Shown: in pieces, positions 14,358 through 20,965 of the stretch
Layout: each line of letters opens with the position of its first letter
Numbering within the stretch: position 1 is the first letter of the stretch
NCBI GenBank assembly: GCA_035528905.1
Contig: DATKXU010000079.1
Coordinates: 1-42,854, forward strand
Length of the DNA stretch: 42,854 nt
Direction: 5' to 3'
Origin: DATKXU01 sp035528905
GTDB taxonomy: Bacteria; Armatimonadota; UBA5829; DTJY01
Made by a program: the position numbers and the translations under genes
Notes under the pieces: model-generated
Databases searched by the model: none
Seen by the model: the letters and a program-made list of their open reading frames with translations, nothing else
Told to the model about the DNA's origin: nothing

Positions 14358-15812
14358 TCAGGGCTGGGGCTTGATGTATACGGCCTTGTGCTCCGTGAAG
14401 AATTGCGCGCCGCTCACGCCTGCTTCCGGCAGGCCCCTGCCGGATTGCTTAGTGCCGCCAAACTCGAGCTGCGGTTCCTTCCAGGCGGTGGACATGTTCA
14501 CATGGCACAGCCCGACCTCGCTCTCCTCTATGAAACGCTGGGCCTTCGCGAGATCGTTGGTGTAAATCGAGGCGGAAAGGCCGTAGATAGTATCATTCGC
14601 AATGCGGATAGCGGATTCGAAGTCTTCCGCCTTCACCACCGACAGCACCGGCCCGAATATCTCCTCCCGGGCGATTCGCATGTCGGAGGCTACATCCGCA
14701 AACACCGTCGGCTCAATGAAGTAACCCTTCGCGTATTTGCCTTGGCATAAGGCATTGCCGCCCGCGCACAGGCGGGCGCCCTCTTGTTTCCCGATGGCGA
14801 TGTAATTCAGGATACTCTCGTACTGCTTCGGCCCGGCTACCGGTCCCATTTGGACAGCTTCGTCCATGCCGTTTCCGACCCTGATTTCCCCGGCCTTGCG
14901 GCACACCATCTCGATAAAGGCTTCGTACACCGGTGCTTCCACAATGGCCCTGCTGGTCGAGGTGCACCATTGTCCGCTGCAACTGAATGCACCCAGGACG
15001 GCGCTGTCCACGGCGGCCTCCAGATCGGCGTCGGCAAGGACGACCAGCGGATTCTTGCCGCCCATCTCGAGTTGAACCTTCGTGCCGCTGCCGGCGACTT
15101 TTCTGGCGATTTCTAGGCCTACTTCCGTCGAGCCGGTGAAGGAAATCGCTTTTACGGCTGGATGGCAAACGAGGACATCGCCTATCGCCGAGCCTCGGCC
15201 GGTGACGAAATTGACCACTCCCGGAGGGAAGCCGGCCTTGTCAACGGCTTCGATGAGGAGCGCGGCGGTCATCGGGGTGAAGTCAGCCGGTTTCAGAACG
15301 CAGCAGTTCCCGGCAACGAGCGCGGGGAACATCTTCCGGCAGATCACGTTCAGGGGGAAGTTCCACGGGGTTATCAGGCTCACCACGCCGAGCGGCTGGC
15401 GCGTCAGGTAGCAGGTCACGCCGGGCTGCTCTGAAGGTACATGCTCGCCGCCGAGCCTTCTTCCTTGCCCGATCTGGAAGTCGGCCTCCTTAGCTGCCGC
15501 CTCGAACTCGGTGCGCGACTCCCGCAGGGTCTTGCCGTTTTCGAAGGTTATGGCGCGAGCAAGCTCGTCCTCGCGCTCTCTCATGAGGTGCAGGACTTCC
15601 TGGAGCAGCGCCGCCCGCCTTGGAACCGGGGTCTTCCGCCAGGCGGGGAATGCCTCGGATGCCGCCTCCATCGCCTTGTCCACATCCTCAGGCACGGAGG
15701 CTTGCACTTCGCAGATTATCTCTTCTTTATCGGCCGGGTTGATATTCGGCGTCGTTTTCCCCGACGCCGACTCGACCCATTTGCCGTTTATGTAGTTGCC
15801 GAAAACCTTCAT
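14358..15812 (-). CDS. NAD(P)-dependent aldehyde dehydrogenase (semialdehyde-type)
   Basis: A 484-residue ALDH-superfamily enzyme of standard length. Conserved catalytic positions are all present: Asn151 (PWNFP), Lys174 (LKPAD), Glu249 (QLEMGGKNP) and the nucleophile Cys283 (GQWCTS). The GSTEVG nucleotide-binding element is at 227-232. Overall wording resembles alpha-ketoglutarate-semialdehyde and related sugar-acid pathway dehydrogenases. It is the first gene of the minus-strand operon, with a promoter about 80 bp upstream (15892-15920), and likely oxidises an aldehyde intermediate to the acid in the cytoplasm. The substrate cannot be fixed from sequence alone. No frameshift or missing residue is seen. 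Confidence 0.88.
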   Translation of the reverse strand: MKVFGNYINGKWVESASGKTTPNINPADKEEIICEVQASVPEDVDKAMEAASEAFPAWRKTPVPRRAALLQEVLHLMREREDELARAITFENGKTLRESRTEFEAAAKEADFQIGQGRRLGGEHVPSEQPGVTCYLTRQPLGVVSLITPWNFPLNVICRKMFPALVAGNCCVLKPADFTPMTAALLIEAVDKAGFPPGVVNFVTGRGSAIGDVLVCHPAVKAISFTGSTEVGLEIARKVAGSGTKVQLEMGGKNPLVVLADADLEAAVDSAVLGAFSCSGQWCTSTSRAIVEAPVYEAFIEMVCRKAGEIRVGNGMDEAVQMGPVAGPKQYESILNYIAIGKQEGARLCAGGNALCQGKYAKGYFIEPTVFADVASDMRIAREEIFGPVLSVVKAEDFESAIRIANDTIYGLSASIYTNDLAKAQRFIEESEVGLCHVNMSTAWKEPQLEFGGTKQSGRGLPEAGVSGAQFFTEHKAVYIKPQP

Positions 15813-15891
15813 GACCTGTCGCTTCCGCTGCCTTGGCCCTTACGCCGTATCGCCCACGTGTTCTTTTGCGACTCGGGCCAACGGTGTGTAC

Positions 15892-15920
15892 ATTATGCGA
15901 TATTTCGTCCAAGGCGTCAA
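15892..15920 (-). promoter_or_regulatory. promoter of the ALDH-E1-peptidase-SDR operon
   Basis: On the minus strand: TTGACG (15920-15915), 17 nt, CATAAT (15897-15892). The -35 lies inside an 18-bp near-palindrome, CCAAGGCGTCAACGCTTG (15909-15926), that recurs at 18313-18330. The palindrome may be an operator or simply a repeat. Confidence 0.6.
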
Positions 15921-15941
15921 CGCTTGTCCGAGCGGATTTAC

Positions 15942-15993
15942 ACCACGGAGGCACAGAAGGCACGGAGCGGGAGGGCGAAGCTCCTGCTGAGCC
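15942..15993 (+). repeat. composite intergenic repeat (CACGGAG unit plus GGGAGGGCGAAGCTCC)
   Basis: ACCACGGAGGCACAGAAGG followed by CACGGAG, then GGGAGGGCGAAGCTCCT (15969-15985). The second part recurs on the minus strand at 8825-8844. It is non-coding DNA between the operon promoter and the transposase gene. Confidence 0.5.
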
Positions 15994-16007
15994 GGCGAAA
16001 CTATGTT

Positions 16008-16040
16008 TAGCGCGCGGCACGCCGCTTTGCCATTGTGTGA
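16008..16040. repeat. degenerate partial copy of the 94-bp REP-like element
   Basis: The segment containing ACGCCGCTTTGCCAT matches the 5' half of the full elements at 16693 and 16886. It abuts the 3' end of the transposase gene. Confidence 0.5.
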
Positions 16041-16042
16041 GT

Positions 16043-16573
16043 TCAAAACTCGTCGAACACCTTTACCTTGTCACTCGGGAAGCCGGTCACCACGTTGAAA
16101 AAAGCCCTGTCTGCACTGTTCTCGAACCATGAGGCGGAGCACCAGGGGTACTGCCTGGCTACCGGCACAATGCCGTGATGGACAGGGTTGTTGTGCACGT
16201 AGTTCAGCCTGGCAAGGTACGACTTCTCGTAGGTAAGGTGACTGTCCCAGTACTGATACCAAACCTTTCGCCCCTCACATCCGTCCAGGGTGTTTAGTTC
16301 AGCGGCCGTCAATGTATGAAGCTTGCCGACGAGTGACTTCAGGGACGACGGATTGCCCGGCGAGAGTGCGACGAAATGGTAGTGATTGCTGAACACCGCC
16401 CATGCCTGCAGCCGCCACTCATATTCCCGTGCGATGGCAAGAAGGCTGTTATGGAGAAGCGCCAGGCGTTGAGGCTCGTTGAAGAAATGCTGTTTGCGGT
16501 AGGTCCCCGCTGTCACTATATATGCGCCGGCTTCACCCAACCGATGAGCAGGCGCATGAGGCCAATCCACCAT
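16043..16573 (-). CDS. REP-associated tyrosine transposase (RAYT), Y1 HUH family
   Basis: A 176-residue single-domain IS200/IS605-like Y1 transposase. The HUH motif is the HYH at residues 64-66 (SNHYHFVAL), and the likely catalytic tyrosine is Tyr125 in NYVHNNPV, both typical of RAYTs. RAYTs nick and mobilise REP palindromes as single strands and are kept as single-copy domesticated genes. The start is the ATG at 16573; the ribosome binding site is weak. The gene lies beside REP-like elements: a degenerate copy directly at its 3' end and two perfect 94-bp copies 120-410 bp upstream of its start. It has no flanking terminal repeats of its own. The family call is firm; the substrate relationship to those repeats is inferred from proximity. 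Confidence 0.88.
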   Translation of the reverse strand: MVDWPHAPAHRLGEAGAYIVTAGTYRKQHFFNEPQRLALLHNSLLAIAREYEWRLQAWAVFSNHYHFVALSPGNPSSLKSLVGKLHTLTAAELNTLDGCEGRKVWYQYWDSHLTYEKSYLARLNYVHNNPVHHGIVPVARQYPWCSASWFENSADRAFFNVVTGFPSDKVKVFDEF

Positions 16574-16692
16574 CCGGCTTACCCGCTTTTTCCATAGAGA
16601 GCAATCGCATATATGCTACTCTTCAAGACAGGCTGTTTCCTTCTTCGATGGAAAAGCGGTGTTACGCACTGGGCATAAGGATTGCAGCCAGC

Positions 16693-16786
16693 CAATGTGG
16701 AGTGCGGCGGCTGGACGCCGCTTTGCCATCGCTGAGCACACGAACGAGCGAAAAGCGCAGTCAAGCCTGCGCACTCCATACGGGTC
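16693..16786. repeat. 94-bp REP-like element, copy A
   Basis: Terminal inverted repeats TGGAGTGCG (16698-16706) / CGCACTCCA (16770-16778) enclose two 6-bp-stem hairpins with 6-nt loops (GCGGCG...CGCCGC and GCGCAG...CTGCGC). It is identical over 94 bp to copy B at 16886-16979. It ends at the stop codon of the PEP-CTERM relic. Small reading frames over it are spurious. Confidence 0.88.
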
Positions 16787-16885
16787 AGCGCCTTCTCCGA
16801 ATCATCCCTGCCAACGCCAGGATGCTGCTTCCCAGGATGATAAACGATGACGGCTCAGGAACTGCGGACACGTGGAACCCGATGT
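16785..16885 (-). pseudogene. relic of a PEP-CTERM protein gene (C-terminal tail only)
   Basis: Only the last about 30 codons of a PEP-CTERM gene survive: GFHVSAVPEPSSF followed by a hydrophobic helix and MIRRRR before the stop. The DNA is clearly related to the end of the intact neighbour at 16985 (shared GATAAACGATGACGGCTCAGG block and the GF-VS-VPEP reading). The 5' part is missing and is replaced at 16886 by a REP-like element, so this is the stub of a deleted paralogue trapped between two identical repeats. Confidence 0.75.
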
Positions 16886-16979
16886 CAATGTGGAGTGCGG
16901 CGGCTGGACGCCGCTTTGCCATCGCTGAGCACACGAACGAGCGAAAAGCGCAGTCAAGCCTGCGCACTCCATACGGGTC
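16886..16979. repeat. 94-bp REP-like element, copy B
   Basis: Identical to copy A at 16693-16786, including both hairpins and the terminal inverted repeats. It ends five bases after the stop of the downstream-positioned FGE-fold gene. Both copies therefore sit directly behind a PEP-CTERM coding end. Confidence 0.88.
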
Positions 16980-16984
16980 GGGTG

Positions 16985-18022
16985 CTATGCCCTGCGACGT
17001 CTTATGCCCAGAAGTGATATCAAACCAGCAGCCAATGCGATAAACGATGACGGCTCAGGAACAACTTCGGAAACACGGAACCCGAACATGTAGTACTCGC
17101 ACGTCGAGTCGAAGTAGTAGTTGCGGTACGATGCCTGGAGGTTGTAGTCGTTGTCGACGAACGAACCGCCGCGCAGGCCGCGATAGGCGTAATCCGAGCC
17201 TTCATATACAATGGCCTCGTGCCACTCCCAGACGTTTCCGCCCTGATCGAACGTGCCGTAAGGGCTGTCGGAGTTCTGGAACTCGCCGACCTCGGTCCGG
17301 TAGTACGGACTGCCGATCGAGTAGCCATCAGCGTAATAGTTAGCGTTGTTGCCGGAGGCGTCGGCCATGTCCCGACCCGGGGCCGTGTCGCTGCTCGTGG
17401 GGTACAGCCAGTATCCGGCATCGGTTCCGCTGCCCTTGTAATAAGCAGCCTTATGCCACTCGTCCTCGCTGGTCACTGCCCACTTCCAGTTCGCGTTGCG
17501 CTGGATGGTGCGGCCATCACCGCCGTTGTAGCCGTCCAGAGTGTATACCCCGCGCTCGGTGGTGGCGGCGGTCTGCAGGCCCGTCGGCTGGCCGTTGTGC
17601 AGCCAGTTCGCGAACCGGCAGGAGTCCCAGTAGGTTACGAGGTTCACCGGCCTGTTCGCCCAGTCGGAGGCCACGCTGTACGTGTAGCTGCCTGAACTGC
17701 CGGTGCGCTTGATGTTGCAGCCGAAGTCGTAGATCGCCGTGTCCATGTTTGTATTATACAGCCCGTAGGCGTCGGTCCTCGCGACCTTGTTCAGGAAGTC
17801 CGTATACTGCGCGGCGGTCACTTCATACTTGCCGATGTTGTAGGTGTAGCCTACGGAGCCGCATATCCGATCAGGCCCGGAACCACCCGCGCCTTCGCCC
17901 GACAACTCGCCGGCGTTCCCCGGATCGCCCACCGCGACGGTGTCGATGGTGATGGCCGCATGAGCGGCAATACCTAAACCCAGCAGCGCAAGCGCAGCCG
18001 TTACTGCAAAGACCCTCTTCAT
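16985..18022 (-). CDS. secreted formylglycine-generating-enzyme-fold (SUMF1/FGE-sulfatase domain) PEP-CTERM protein
   Basis: A 345-residue exported protein. The start is the ATG at 18022, behind a GGAGGAG site. It has a signal peptide (about 1-23, ending AAHAA), an FGE-sulfatase domain, and a PEP-CTERM tail (VVPEPSSFIAL, helix, RRRRA). The FGE fold is shown by YNIGKYEVTAAQYTDFLN, PVNLVTYWDSCRFANWL, the TSEDEWHKAAYYKG block, GNVWEWHEA, RGGSF and GFRVSE. The paired active-site cysteines of true formylglycine-generating enzymes are not seen near the C-terminal RNY...GFR block, where only one Cys (DSTCEYY) occurs. It is thus more likely a binding or structural variant than a sulfatase activator. 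It has its own promoter, and a relic of a paralogue lies immediately downstream. Confidence 0.83.
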   Translation of the reverse strand: MKRVFAVTAALALLGLGIAAHAAITIDTVAVGDPGNAGELSGEGAGGSGPDRICGSVGYTYNIGKYEVTAAQYTDFLNKVARTDAYGLYNTNMDTAIYDFGCNIKRTGSSGSYTYSVASDWANRPVNLVTYWDSCRFANWLHNGQPTGLQTAATTERGVYTLDGYNGGDGRTIQRNANWKWAVTSEDEWHKAAYYKGSGTDAGYWLYPTSSDTAPGRDMADASGNNANYYADGYSIGSPYYRTEVGEFQNSDSPYGTFDQGGNVWEWHEAIVYEGSDYAYRGLRGGSFVDNDYNLQASYRNYYFDSTCEYYMFGFRVSEVVPEPSSFIALAAGLISLLGIRRRRA

Positions 18023-18155
18023 CCTTTTCTCCTCCAAAGACTTCCAGTTAGGCCATGCGGCGTCTACACTTGTTCGCCATAGCTGCGCAGCGACGGCGAA
18101 TGCCCGCTTTTAGCCCACTATATCTAGACATGTTGTGAACTTTGACATCTATAAC

Positions 18156-18184
18156 ATAATCTGCCATCCAGCTAAATTTGTCAA
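18156..18184 (-). promoter_or_regulatory. promoter of the FGE-fold PEP-CTERM gene
   Basis: On the minus strand: TTGACA (18184-18179), 17 nt, GATTAT (18161-18156). The -10 is weak (4 of 6). The leader would be about 125 nt. Confidence 0.5.
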
Positions 18185-18312
18185 GTTGCAATACACACAA
18201 CTCTTTAAGGCTGAGCGTGCAGACGCTCAAGAACTAGTATTATTACCAGGCTGGCCCTTCAGCGCTCCAGGCCCGGACTCCGAATCCCCGCTTATGGCAG
18301 CTGAGACCGCGC

Positions 18313-18330
18313 CCAAGGCGTCAACGCTTG
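18313..18330. repeat. 18-bp near-palindrome shared with the ALDH operon promoter
   Basis: CCAAGGCGTCAACGCTTG, identical to 15909-15926. Here it lies 112 bp upstream of the transporter gene. It could be a regulator binding site common to both carbohydrate operons, or a short repeat. Confidence 0.4.
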
Positions 18331-18441
18331 GGCTCCGTTCGAGGACAAAGGAGATTACTGCCAATCCGGAGAATCTACGTGTAGCGTGTGCAACGCACCG
18401 TTTCTGGCAGCCATGCATCACACTCAAATGGAGGTCGGGTT

Positions 18442-19476
18442 ATGCCCACAGCGGTAGCTGGAATTCTATTGGGTTTGCTTGCGGGCGTCTTGAATGGCAG
18501 CTATGCTCTGCCTTTCAAGCGCGCGAGCAAGTGGTCGTGGGAGAACACATGGTTTGTGTGGTCGTTTATCACCTTGTTGATACTCCCCTGGGCAATCGCA
18601 TTGACGACTGTGCCGGATCTCATGTCGGCATATGCGAATGCCGGACCACGGTCGGTGGCTCTGGTGTTCATTTTCGGACTCCTGTGGGGATACGGCATAG
18701 TGGCGATCGGCCAGGCGATCTATGCAGTCGGCATCAGCTTAGCCTTCGCCATCGGAATGGGGCTTTCGATAGGCCTCGGCTCGCTGATACCCATGCTGAG
18801 CAAGCCGTATGTCTTCAGGACGCCCGGCGGCCTCACGGTGACGGCCGGCGTGATGGTGTTGCTCGTAGGGATTGCGACGTGCGCCAAAGCCGGCGGCGCC
18901 AAGGAAGCGCGCCTGGCTAAAGTCGAGGGCAAGAAGGCGGAAGCGACCGGGAAACCTTCCTTTGCCAGGGGACTGCTGCTCTGCATCCTCGCGGGCATCT
19001 TCACCTCGATGATCAATCTTGCTTTTAACTTCGGCACCGGCGTGAAGAACGCGGCAGTCGGGATAGGCGCGAGCGCGGGAGCGGCGTCTGATGCAATCTG
19101 GGCGCTGGTGATGCTCGGAGGCTTCATCGCGAATGCAGCTTACTCCGCCGTCAAGCTGCAGCAGAACCGGACCTGGCCGGCGTATCGCGCGGAGGGCACC
19201 GGCACTTACTGGCTCATGGTCGCGATATCGGGCTGCCTGCTGATGTTCTCGGTGACGATTTACGGCAGGGCGGCGATCATGATGGGCAAGCTCGGCGGCT
19301 CGGCCGGCTGGGCGATCTTCATGGCGACCTGCGTAGTCGTCTCGAACCTGTGGGGGATCATCACAGGCGAGTGGAAGCAGGCCAAGGGTACCCCTTTGAA
19401 TATAATGTTCGGCGGGATCGCGATAATCATTGCGGCCATCGCCGTCATCGGATACGGCAGCTCTTTGATGCCCTAA
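18442..19476 (+). CDS. RhaT-like L-rhamnose/proton symporter family transporter
   Basis: A 344-residue inner-membrane protein with about ten hydrophobic helices, the size and layout of RhaT in the drug/metabolite transporter superfamily. It opens GILLGLLAGVLNGSYALPFK, very like RhaT (GxxxGxxxNGSxxxPxK), and contains KWSWENTW, which is also characteristic. The ATG at 18442 has a GGAGG site; the frame extends upstream but without better signals. It would import a sugar with protons. It heads a plus-strand group with a LarA-like racemase, a zinc alcohol dehydrogenase and a DUF6786-like protein, so the cargo is probably a sugar or sugar acid fed to these enzymes. Rhamnose itself is not proved, as no rhamnose isomerase or kinase is near. 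Confidence 0.83.
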   Translation: MPTAVAGILLGLLAGVLNGSYALPFKRASKWSWENTWFVWSFITLLILPWAIALTTVPDLMSAYANAGPRSVALVFIFGLLWGYGIVAIGQAIYAVGISLAFAIGMGLSIGLGSLIPMLSKPYVFRTPGGLTVTAGVMVLLVGIATCAKAGGAKEARLAKVEGKKAEATGKPSFARGLLLCILAGIFTSMINLAFNFGTGVKNAAVGIGASAGAASDAIWALVMLGGFIANAAYSAVKLQQNRTWPAYRAEGTGTYWLMVAISGCLLMFSVTIYGRAAIMMGKLGGSAGWAIFMATCVVVSNLWGIITGEWKQAKGTPLNIMFGGIAIIIAAIAVIGYGSSLMP

Positions 19477-19481
19477 GAAGT

Positions 19482-19501
19482 CCTCGCCATAAATGGCGAG
19501 G
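19482..19501. terminator. hairpin after the RhaT-like gene
   Basis: CCTCGCCA-TAAA-TGGCGAGG, a perfect 8-bp stem six bases past the stop. No T-run follows, so it is a possible weak terminator or 3'-end stabiliser within the operon. Confidence 0.4.
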
Positions 19502-19514
19502 CCAGATAGCTGTA

Positions 19515-19570
19515 AAGCAAGCTAAAGCATGCTGTCAGGCTTCTGCACCGGAGCTTGCTTTAGCATGCTT
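19515..19570. repeat. AAGCATGCTAAAGCAAGC inverted repeat
   Basis: Two 19-nt arms (19515-19533 and 19552-19570) are complementary at 17 of 19 positions around an 18-nt loop. It is intergenic, next to the GGTAGCCGCAGGC element, and looks like a miniature palindromic insertion. Confidence 0.6.
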
Positions 19571-19583
19571 TCTCATTCCGAGT

Positions 19584-19640
19584 GGTAGCCGCAGGCCTTC
19601 AGCCTGCGGGACATACGCAGCCATAAAGGCTGCGGCTACC
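19584..19640. repeat. dispersed palindromic element, copy 2 (GGTAGCCGCAGGC family)
   Basis: A 57-bp element with the same outer arms (GGTAGCCGCAG / CTGCGGCTACC) and inner hairpins as the copy at 5213-5273. The two copies differ in loop sequence but keep the pairing, which suggests selection on structure. Confidence 0.75.
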
Positions 19641-19687
19641 GGTTGTGAAATAGTCTCGTGCAGTATGCAGACCCTCGAGCGCGGAGC

Positions 19688-20965
19688 ATGAATATCATAG
19701 ATGAGGCACAAGTTGAAGCCATACTCGCCTCAGGTTTGGGCAAGATCGGTCCGGCAGGCAAGAGAATCCTGGCGCTCGTCCCCGATAGGACCAGAACTGC
19801 TCCCGTCGGCAGGATGGTGAAGGCGCTACACCGCATTCTCCACGACCTCGGCGCCGAGCTGGATGTCATGGTCGCTCTCGGCACGCATCCGCCGCTCTCG
19901 CGTGAGGCCATGTTGAATCATCTGGACCTGTCAGAGGAAGCATACGCCGCATCCTACGCCGATATGGGCCTGTTCAATCACAGGTGGGATGATGACGAGA
20001 GTCTGACCGCAATCGGGGAGATCCCCGCCGATCTGATCTCTCAGCTCACCGACGGCTTGATGGCTGAGACGGTCAAGATCAGGGTCAATCGCATGGCCCT
20101 GACTTACGACCATATTCTCATCCTGGGGCCGGTGTTTCCCCATGAAGTGGCAGGCTTCTCCGGGGGCAATAAGTACCTTTTCCCGGGGATTTCGGGGCCG
20201 GAGTTCATTGATTTCTTCCACTGGCTGGGAGCGGTTATCACCAATCTCAAAATAATCGGCGTCATGGACAATCCGGTTCGGCGCGTTCTCGATCAGGCTG
20301 CCGCGCTTATGCCCGTTCCGGTCAGCAATATCTCGCTGGTCGTCCACGAAGGAGATCTGGTGGGCCTCTATGTCGGTTCGCCCATCGAATCCTGGCGGCA
20401 AGCGGTTGCGGAGTCGGCAAAACAGCATGTAGTATATAAGCGGCGCACCTTCAAGCGCGTCCTGTCCTGCGCACCGTTGATGTATGAGGACTTGTGGACG
20501 GGCGGTAAGTGCATGTATAAGCTCGAGCCGGTGGTTGCCGACGGCGGCGAGTTGATCATATACGCGCCGCATATCAGCTCGCTGTCACTCACGCACGGCC
20601 ATATCATCGAGAAGATCGGCTACCACGTCCGGGACTACTATTTCAAACAGCCGGAGCGATTTGCCGACATCCCGAAGGCGGTGATGGCTGTCTCGACGTA
20701 CATTCGGGGGAGCGGCGTCTACGAGAACGGACTCGAGAAGCCCCGGATTAACGTCTCTCTCGCGACCGGCATACCGCAGGAGGTCTGCGAGAAGGTCGGG
20801 CTGCGATATGTGGACCCGGCCGGCATTGATTTCAGCGAATGGCGCAGCCGCGAGGAGGATGGGATTCTTCTGGTCGAGAAGGCCGGGGAAATCCTGTACC
20901 TGCCTCGGGCATCACTCAGCGATAGGAGGGTTTCTTATGAAGGCAATACGAGTTCACGGAGTTAA
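19688..20965 (+). CDS. LarA-like nickel-pincer racemase/epimerase family protein (DUF2088)
   Basis: A 425-residue protein of the lactate-racemase (LarA) family. It shows the LALVPDRTRTAP nucleotide-type loop near the start, ALGTHPPLS, and the key GFSGGNKYLFPGISG block, whose lysine is the position that links the nickel-pincer cofactor in LarA. These enzymes racemise or epimerise 2-hydroxyacids in the cytoplasm and need larB/C/E for cofactor synthesis, none of which is in the window. The start is taken at the ATG at 19688; an ATG 30 bp upstream is also possible and no strong ribosome binding site decides. The 3' end overlaps the alcohol dehydrogenase gene by 29 bp. Placement in a sugar operon suggests a sugar-acid substrate rather than lactate. 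Confidence 0.82.
   Translation: MNIIDEAQVEAILASGLGKIGPAGKRILALVPDRTRTAPVGRMVKALHRILHDLGAELDVMVALGTHPPLSREAMLNHLDLSEEAYAASYADMGLFNHRWDDDESLTAIGEIPADLISQLTDGLMAETVKIRVNRMALTYDHILILGPVFPHEVAGFSGGNKYLFPGISGPEFIDFFHWLGAVITNLKIIGVMDNPVRRVLDQAAALMPVPVSNISLVVHEGDLVGLYVGSPIESWRQAVAESAKQHVVYKRRTFKRVLSCAPLMYEDLWTGGKCMYKLEPVVADGGELIIYAPHISSLSLTHGHIIEKIGYHVRDYYFKQPERFADIPKAVMAVSTYIRGSGVYENGLEKPRINVSLATGIPQEVCEKVGLRYVDPAGIDFSEWRSREEDGILLVEKAGEILYLPRASLSDRRVSYEGNTSSRS

Noticed and set aside
16579..16779. A short minus-strand frame starting MECAGLTALFARSCAQR
   Set aside because: It is simply the translation of the 94-bp repeat element and has no independent start signals.
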